A stretch of 64,000 nt of DNA from Dicyema japonicum (lineage: Eukaryota > Dicyemida > Rhombozoa > Dicyemidae). The position numbers and the translations under genes were made by a program. Under the pieces are notes generated by a model. That model was not told the origin of the DNA. It saw nothing but the letters and a program-made list of their open reading frames with translations, and searched no databases. Of this stretch, positions 58,155-64,000 are shown piece after piece; position 1 is the stretch's first letter; the number at the start of each line of letters is the position of its first letter. The stretch covers positions 1,175,529-1,239,528 of the forward strand of contig RDEW01000006.1 in the NCBI GenBank assembly GCA_011109175.1. The letters run 5' to 3'.

Positions 58155-58490
58155 CTATCCGAGTAAGGCAGGCTGCTGAGATTGTAATAGAATCTTGTTA
58201 GAGGCTGTCATATTTTTTATTTTGAAATTCTCGAAAGTACAAGCAGCTTCCTTAGCTTCCAACGCAGAGCCTAATAGTCTCGAATTAAAAGACATTGGTG
58301 CATGCTTATCTAAAATCAAGCATTTCTACCGAGGGAAGGGGAAGACAGATATCTTGTCCGGTCGTTTTCCATTTCCACGATTTGGTGCCTTCGGTCCCAG
58401 AGAAGACGAGAATATAGCCGCTATTTGATCATTTTCTACATTTTTGCGAAATAAATATTCAATTTAATTTGAAGTGTAAAATTAAAAGAC
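58155..58490. other. Unassigned stretch between LINE and Hsp40 fragment
   Basis: The frame 58195-58428 (ending RFPFPRFGAFGPREDENIAA) is probably LINE-derived; no clear motif. Confidence 0.3.
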
Positions 58491-58506
58491 GTTTGAATTC
58501 TCTTTT

Positions 58507-58960
58507 TTGAATTTCCTATTGCTACCAAAATTGATTCAATTAATAAATTTGGTTAAAAATGGTGAATTAAGCACACATATCAGTAATTTTTATGTTCACC
58601 CTGGATGTGAGAGATGGACTTTAATCAGATCACAAGAAAATGAAGAAATTAACTTTGTGATTCAAATTTTGGATGAGCCAGCTCCTATTTATGAAAGAGA
58701 TGGTGCAGACTTGATTTACACAGCTGAGATTATAATTTACAATTTAATTTTGAAAATTCCTATATTATTTCTTTTGCTAGTTTTTGCTAGACAACTGAAA
58801 TAAACATACTTATCCCATTTAATTCTGCTACTGAATATTCGATTCATAATGAAGGATTACCTCTCCCTGATAATCCTGATCAAATTGGATCTCTTAAAGT
58901 GAGATTTGTAGTTATATCTCCTACCGGTAATATAACACAAATATAAAGAATGATATTGAA
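58507..58960 (+). pseudogene. Type II Hsp40 (DNAJB) C-terminal substrate-binding domain, partial
   Basis: DNAJB proteins hand substrates to Hsp70. The plus strand reads NFYVHPGCERWTLIRSQENE, EINFVIQILDEPAPIYERDG, ADLIYTAEI, matching the domain's V-x-I-x-PG-W, I-x-F-x-I-x-x-K/D-x-P and RDG-x-DLIY features. In a second frame after about 58804, EINILIPF and IHNEGLPLPDNPDQIGSLKV match the GEG-x-P-x-P-x-x-P ending of the family. The join between these blocks lacks a clean GT-AG intron, and no J domain (HPD) is found upstream, where LINE sequence lies. Most likely a fragment; a real gene with unresolved introns cannot be excluded. Confidence 0.6.
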
Positions 58961-58964
58961 AAAG

Positions 58965-59265
58965 ATATGAAGATCCCTGGGCCAAATGTCAGAAAACGTG
59001 ATAACTATATAAAGAATTTTACGAGTAAATACTTGCCATCTAATTAGAAATGGTAAAGTGTGGACTATAAAACTATTAACATATTTAGAGATATTAATTG
59101 CTTAATTTATTGGTTTGGTAACAATTCAAGTTCTTTCTAAATACACTACAAAATAACAAATTTAACATTTTTACGTTAAATTATTTCTTAAGTAAATTAT
59201 TATAAATAATCACTGATAATTAAGTTATGGGGGAAGTAATACGAAACGGTAGGGCTTGCCAACTG
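58965..59265. other. AT-rich spacer
   Basis: Nothing recognised. Confidence 0.3.
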
Positions 59266-59267
59266 AC

Positions 59268-59335
59268 TTAATTAATTAAAGACAACTTTTTTTCCGGGGT
59301 TATTAAATAAATAAATTAATTAATTAAAGACAACT
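59268..59335 (+). mobile_element. 28-bp retro-insertion flanked by 20-bp direct repeats
   Basis: TTAATTAATTAAAGACAACT at 59268-59287 is repeated exactly at 59316-59335. The 28 bp between (ending CGGGGTTATTAAATAAATAA plus one or two bases) match the 3' end of repeat family D seen at 47765-47800 (minus). Confidence 0.65.
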
Positions 59336-59339
59336 GAGT

Positions 59340-60125
59340 GTTTTTATTTTCACGATACATTGATCTCTTAAAAAATCGTAAAAGAAAACGAATGAGCGGA
59401 ATTATAAAATTAACGGTCTCCAATCATATATTTATCGGTTACTGTTAGCGCTCGATTCAAGTTGTTCAAAGAAATCCTTTTTGCTGTTTGTCTTGTTCAA
59501 TTCCTAAGAAACGCGATCGATGGACGTTACCTAAGAGAAGATTTGTTTTGTTGCTATTAAAGTTATTTTTATAATAAAAGTAATTTTTCGACATTTTTAT
59601 TTAGCTTTTTAAAACTCATTTATTGGGGAAATTTTAAAATTGGGGAATTTTCGTATTATTTCGTGGTCGGAATGTATTCTGTTCTTTTTCGTAGTGAATT
59701 CACAAATCTGTATAGTTTAAAACTTTTTAGGAGCTTCTCGTATTACCAAATTAAGAAGCATTGCGAAAGCAAGTTGCGTATCTTTTATGACATCTCAAAT
59801 CTTTTATTTATTGCCTAATTATGGGGAAACTTAGCACCTCTGAACGAAAAACATCATAAACTTAGTTGGTACCCATTTACACAATGTACGTATAGCAGAC
59901 TTCATATAGGATATCTTGGCTTTTCATTTTCAGTCAGTATAGAATTTATACACGACTAACTTCTAAAAAAATAAATGCATCTTAATACAAACAGATTCTG
60001 ACTTATTCTAATTTCTTTTTCTTATTTGATTTTATTATTATTCAAAAAGATTTTAAAGAAAGATGTAAAAATTAAATCTTGTAACTTTGCTTAAATAATT
60101 TATCACGCTTAAAATTTTGTTAATA
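59340..60125. other. AT-rich intergenic
   Basis: No gene or repeat recognised. Confidence 0.35.
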
Positions 60126-60129
60126 ATCA

Positions 60130-60714
60130 ATTTATTTAATTAACTCGGATACTGAGAAAGTCAACAGTAAACAACTAATTAAGTGTATCCAGTTTCCACT
60201 GTTACAGAGTCCTTCAACATCATACAAATCCATCCGGAAACATATAAGTCGTAAAAGACGTCCTTCCTTAAAGTTTTGGAAACCGTTCCTATAGAGTGGA
60301 GAGAAAATGATTCATTTTTTGCCAGCCTGGCACTGGGCGCCGGGTGATTAACATAACGCCACTTTAGTAGGAAGGGAAGAGGAGGATCAACATGCATTTA
60401 ACCACCTGATCCTTCCAAGGTAGTCCCGTTTAACATACAACCAAACTTTGCCGTGAAGTACCTAAGAACCCAATTAAAGCGTGTTCATTTATGGCCGAGT
60501 TAGATCTTGTATTTCCCAGACTGTCGATCCTCTTTGTAGCACATTGCATATTGAAATAAAAAACAAAAAATACTTGGCAAAATACACAATTTGAGATTAC
60601 TGTTCCAATCAGAAGAGGACAGGAAAAAGACCCCCGTCCGTATAGAAAATGCGTGGGATCACAGTCGGAGCATCGAGAAAAAATGGCCCGATTATTGAGA
60701 GATGCCGGGATCAC
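60130..60714 (-). repeat. Dispersed repeat (family D), probably a retroelement 3' part
   Basis: The minus-strand end GTGGAAACTGGATACACTTA to the AT-rich tail recurs at 27620-27760. Frames 60179-60397 and 60430-60714 (for example DPTHFLYGRGSFSCPLLIGT) would be its coding remnants; I cannot assign them. Confidence 0.45.
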
Positions 60715-60725
60715 CTGAATATTAG

Positions 60726-61630
60726 TTATTGGTTAAGACGGTGTTTCTTTGGCTTAAATAATAATATAATCATACACTTGAGCTCAAACTCTACAACACC
60801 TATGTAGTAACCACCACTTTTCTTATCCTGGTCCACTTTCGAATTCTGCGTCACTCCAAATATACCTGACGGATCTCTGTGAATGTCTGCTTTTGTAATT
60901 GCTTTCCTGCAAGCCACTTAAAAACAAATTTACATATAAAAGACAATATAATAAAATACAAAAATCAATCAACAAACATATCGTAAGTAGCATCATCACT
61001 AATCTCCATTCTCCTGGGGTACAAGTCGACTACAATAGCAGATTCTGTCCTCGTTCCCAACATTTCCCCCATTCTCTCACCAGTATGCTGATACACGTCC
61101 ATTTCCCCCTCACTCACTAGCAAGTCAGCCTGTTCCGTAAGACGCAACAATGACTTCTTGTTCCCCTGAGAAAAATCTGTCGTGTTCTTCCTCTTCTTCG
61201 ACCAACACTGACTCTCATATTTGGATTCTCCACCAAATCTCAGAATTGCTTCCAACACGGATTCTCCGGGGTTTAAAATTCCCCGAATCTTCTGAATGAC
61301 CTCTTCTCTGTTCACAAATTCATCTTTCTCCTTATTCTCCCTACAAGGTTCTCGGTTGGGTTCATAAACCACGTGGTCAATGTTATCCAACCAATCATCC
61401 CGAATTCTCTTCACACCTGACATTACGTACATTCCATCTAGGAGTATTAATCCATCTTCCAATTCGTCGTTCATGTTAAATAGGGTTATTGGAATTCCGT
61501 GTATTTTTTCCTTAACTTCCCTTTCAATTTCCTCATCACTCTCTTCTGCGTCGTCATCTTCAAATATATTAACACTCTCTTCTTGGTACTCAAAATCCTC
61601 ATCCTCTATGCTCTTATATGGTGAATTTTG
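60726..61630 (-). CDS. CD2BP2: CD2BP2 / Snu40-like U5 snRNP protein
   Basis: CD2BP2 (yeast Lin1/Snu40) joins the U5 snRNP before tri-snRNP assembly and carries a C-terminal GYF domain. The open frame from 61474 to 60965 contains LEDGLILLDGMYV, the hallmark RIRDDWLDNIDHVVYE, REEVIQKIRGILNPGESVLE, ILRFGGESK, LTEQADLLVSEGEMDVYQ and a TYDMF block; this is the conserved order of the family. The same frame is open upstream to about 61630 with an acidic stretch and IPITLFNMNDE, equivalent to the family's ITPFNLQEE. The first exon is not resolved. The GYF region is doubtful: 60726-60917 gives AITKADI and SKVDQDKKSGGYY with EFEL, faintly like the end of a GYF domain, but the W-x-Y-x-W-type core is not clearly present and the connecting intron is unclear. 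Confidence 0.82.
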
Positions 61631-61634
61631 TTAT

Positions 61635-61795
61635 CATCTTCCTTAAACGTTCTCTCCTCACAACCATCAATAATATTTAAATTAACTATTTATATGATTT
61701 TTTAAAATATTTTTTTAATTTATATTATTTATTAACGTCCTGTTTTCTACAATATCTTATATTATTTATTAAAATAAAACAAAGAAAAGAGGCAT
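61635..61795. promoter_or_regulatory. Presumed upstream region of CD2BP2
   Basis: AT-rich spacer between the start of CD2BP2 and a LINE fragment on the other strand. No specific promoter motif identified, so the role is positional inference only. Confidence 0.25.
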
Positions 61796-61799
61796 AAAC

Positions 61800-62295
61800 C
61801 CGTACTTTTATATAACGCTGGAACTTGGGCGACCCCATCAGCGGATATGAAAACTAGACTCGTTCCACAGAGGTCAGACTGAGAAAAATAACAGGAACTA
61901 CTTGGCCCTAACGAGAATATCTAGGAATGCTTTATATAAGAGATGCAGCACTAGACCTATCAGCTTAGAAGTACTGGAATCCCGATGGAGGCTCTTCGGA
62001 CACGTGCTGAGGATGGAATTAACTTCCCCACCGAACATATCTATGGAAACATACTATGTTAGTCAAGAAGGCCGCTATCGGGGAAGACCAAGAACAACAC
62101 TACCAATAGTCTTACAAAAAGACCTGGTCAGTATAAAAAAAATCTAACAAATGCGACGACCTGGACAGCATGAGAGCCTTGGCTAGGAACAGGGGAGCAT
62201 GGAAAAGATGACATCTAACCTTGTTTCTTTTGCTGCACATGCGGGGCTATAATTAGTATGGCTCTTGTGAAGTGCTTTAATAATAATAATAAAGA
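61800..62295 (+). mobile_element. RTE-like LINE, 3' end with tail
   Basis: Frames show LYNAGTWATPSADMKTRL, VLESRWRLFGHVLRMELTSP and GRYRGRPRTTLPIVLQKDL, then noncoding sequence ending CATGCGGGGCTATAATTAGT, ATGGCTCTTGTGAAGTGCTT and a run of TAA triplets. This preserves the LINE 3' tail that the SINEs share. Confidence 0.8.
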
Positions 62296-62329
62296 AAGAG
62301 GCAATGTCTGGAACTCAATGCCTGGAAAA

Positions 62330-62720
62330 CACAGTATCAAGCCATTGGACTTATCCCTTCTCACGTTTAACGTCTAGGGATTCTCTAGCGTTTGGAAACG
62401 GAATGAACTGGTCGAGGATTTTTCAAAGTACAAGATTTCAATCGCCTGCCTTCAGGAGACTAAACTAATCAACATGATCCAAGAATAACATGGGAACTTT
62501 CTGTCTAATCTTCCTTCCAGGTGGAAACAAGCACTATGGGCTAGGATTTGCCGTTAGGAATGATCTATCCAGAGAGTCTGCCGCTATTACAGCGTGAATG
62601 ATAAAATCGGGTGTTGTAATTGAAACTTGATGACCTCAACCAGTTGAAGAAATTTCTAATTAAAATAAACGTTTACGCTCCTCCCAGTGGATGGCTTAAT
62701 AAAAACCCTGAGAAGATTAA
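62330..62720 (+). mobile_element. RTE-like LINE, 5' end (endonuclease)
   Basis: Shifting plus frames give ELVEDFSKYKISIACLQETK, HYGLGFAVRNDLS and VNDKIG, equivalent to the first third of the endonuclease at 10900-11200. It follows directly on the TAA tail of the previous copy, so two elements lie head to tail. Confidence 0.65.
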
Positions 62721-62724
62721 CAGC

Positions 62725-63200
62725 AGGATTCTTGGCCCCGACGGACTGGTAGTGAATTCTTCAAATATAGTACCAAAAGCTGCATGAATGCATCGCTAAG
62801 ATCCTGAATGAAATGTACTATTATAGTCACACAAAATTGCAGCATATGATGTCTGGAATGGTATTAACTTCAATCTAGGATTCATCCTGGTATTGACGAG
62901 TTTTTTAGACTCATAATTTGTGGGTTTATCAGGAAACTGTTAAAGTGAGGGATTTACATTTGATGAAGAGATGTCTCATTATTTTGGATGAATTGAGGAA
63001 ATCGTTTCCAAATACAGCATTGCAATACACGTGTCCCAACTGCTAGCAATACACGTGTCCCAATAAAGCATTCTTCAATGCATACAAAGGAACTCGATGG
63101 GGGTGTCATTCTTTAGGACCGATCTGCCCTCAATATCGTGAGTAATCCAATGAACCAATCTTTATTTAAGCGAATTATAGGAGTTAATTAAAGGTTTATG
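62725..63200. other. Degenerate sequence
   Basis: No gene. Contains a short direct repeat GCAATACACGTGTCCCAA at about 63022-63063. GTCCGCCTATGCGG near 63192-63210 resembles the SINE/LINE tail. Confidence 0.35.
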
Positions 63201-63201
63201 C

Positions 63202-63689
63202 GTGTCCGCCTATGCGGACTGGACTCTTCCGACATACCTCATCTCCATTTTCTTTTTATCCTATCGGTGGATCCCATCGATCCTCTTCTCCACAATGTAT
63301 CTCACCGGAGTAAGAATTTTATCTTCTTCTATACTGAGGGTGTTTAATAGTTTTTTCCCCAAGGCCAGCTTTATTGCTGACCTTCTTGATTTTTCCATAA
63401 GTAGTATAATTCTATCTGTATGGCGTGAGAAAAACCTTGCTTCGCATCCATACAATAGTTCCGGAAGAATTACTCTCGTGAAAACAAACAGGAAGATCTC
63501 CAACTTACAGATAGCTTCCTTGTACAGAAAAGCGCTTGTAGCGCTTTCTTCCTTCTTCGTCTGATATCTTCCATGAAGGAACCTTCTCCATCGATGGCTA
63601 TCTCGAGGTAGCGAAGTGAATTCACTTTTGGGCTGTACACGATGCCTCCGTAGGCGACTGATCTCATATGGCTCGATTTCTCGGTACAA
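63202..63689 (-). mobile_element. LINE reverse transcriptase C-terminal fragment (another family)
   Basis: Minus frames read LRYLEIAIDGEGSFMEDIRR, FTRVILPELLYGCEARFFSR, HTDRIILLMEKSRRSAIKLA and KKLLNTLSIEEDKIL. The LLYGCEA...R block is the usual thumb-end motif of LINE RTs. Two frames overlap, so it is frameshifted. Confidence 0.6.
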
Positions 63690-63694
63690 GTGGT

Positions 63695-64000
63695 ATTACA
63701 GGCGTAGATATCTCCTGACCACGTGGGTAATATTAGAAATAATTTTTACTTTAGAATCCCCCGAATATCAATTCTTGGTGACCTTAGACTGACCCAAGTG
63801 GGATTTAATGGAATTCAAAAATAAGGGCAAGGATCTTTGTTAAACTTTTCTGATGATTAAATGTTAGAGTGCTTACTATATTCTTATTTTGGAGAGTTTT
63901 TAAGATATCTGTGAAAGATGTAATTGAAGAGGTTGTTTGGTAAGTTGGCTGCGGTTTGAAATCCACGTTTTTGTTGGAAAAGAAGAGGCATGGATTATGT
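63695..64000. other. Window end, nothing recognised
   Basis: No open frame or repeat supported. Confidence 0.3.

Overview
The window looks like AT-rich nuclear DNA (roughly one third G+C by eye) from a small, degenerate animal. A few intron-containing genes sit in a dense graveyard of transposable elements. Two observations support this. First, the recognisable genes are eukaryotic or metazoan in type: a polycystin-1-like channel, an emerin-like LEM protein, ATG4, CD2BP2, and pseudogene pieces of EIF2B5 and dynein-2 heavy chain. Second, their coding sequence only becomes continuous after removing GT-AG introns of about 20-29 nt, very often exactly 24 nt. The standard genetic code works throughout. 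Introns of this size in an animal are known from dicyemid mesozoans, so a dicyemid or similarly reduced parasite is my best inference; it is not proven.

1-6.2 kb (minus strand): an emerin-like inner-nuclear-membrane protein, then a compact polycystin-1-family gene (GAIN/GPS, PLAT, polycystin domain, channel transmembrane segments) with about 21 tiny introns and a probable frameshift near its end. 6.7-15.8 kb: nested mobile elements. A REL-endonuclease (R2/R4-like) retrotransposon is split by a MITE with a 9-bp target duplication; the MITE is itself split by a 3.0-kb RTE-like LINE with a 14-bp target duplication. A Tigger/pogo copy and a second R2-like copy bounded by 48-bp direct repeats follow. 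15.8-30.6 kb: mostly degenerate sequence, with an EIF2B5 pseudogene joined to a LINE tail, a second pogo relic, RTE fragments, a dynein-2 heavy chain pseudogene and a piece of 18S rDNA.

30.6-41 kb: decayed retroelements, one candidate small gene and two SINE copies. 41.1-42.3 kb: a well preserved ATG4 cysteine protease gene. 44.5-49.6 kb: a decayed R2-like element, a foldback element carrying a hairpin minisatellite, a SINE, and the C-terminal part of another LINE family. 52.2-53.0 kb: a single-pass membrane protein gene. 54.7-58.2 kb: RTE copies, one cut cleanly by a third pogo element at a TA. 58.5-59 kb: the C-terminal domain of a type II Hsp40. 60.7-61.6 kb: CD2BP2 (U5 snRNP), minus strand. 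61.8-63.7 kb: more LINE pieces.

The genes do not form an operon or pathway. The mobile elements do form a system: RTE-like LINEs appear to share their 3' tail with a tRNA-derived SINE, which is the signature of a LINE/SINE partnership. Exon assignments were made by eye from similarity and splice-site consensus and need transcript support.
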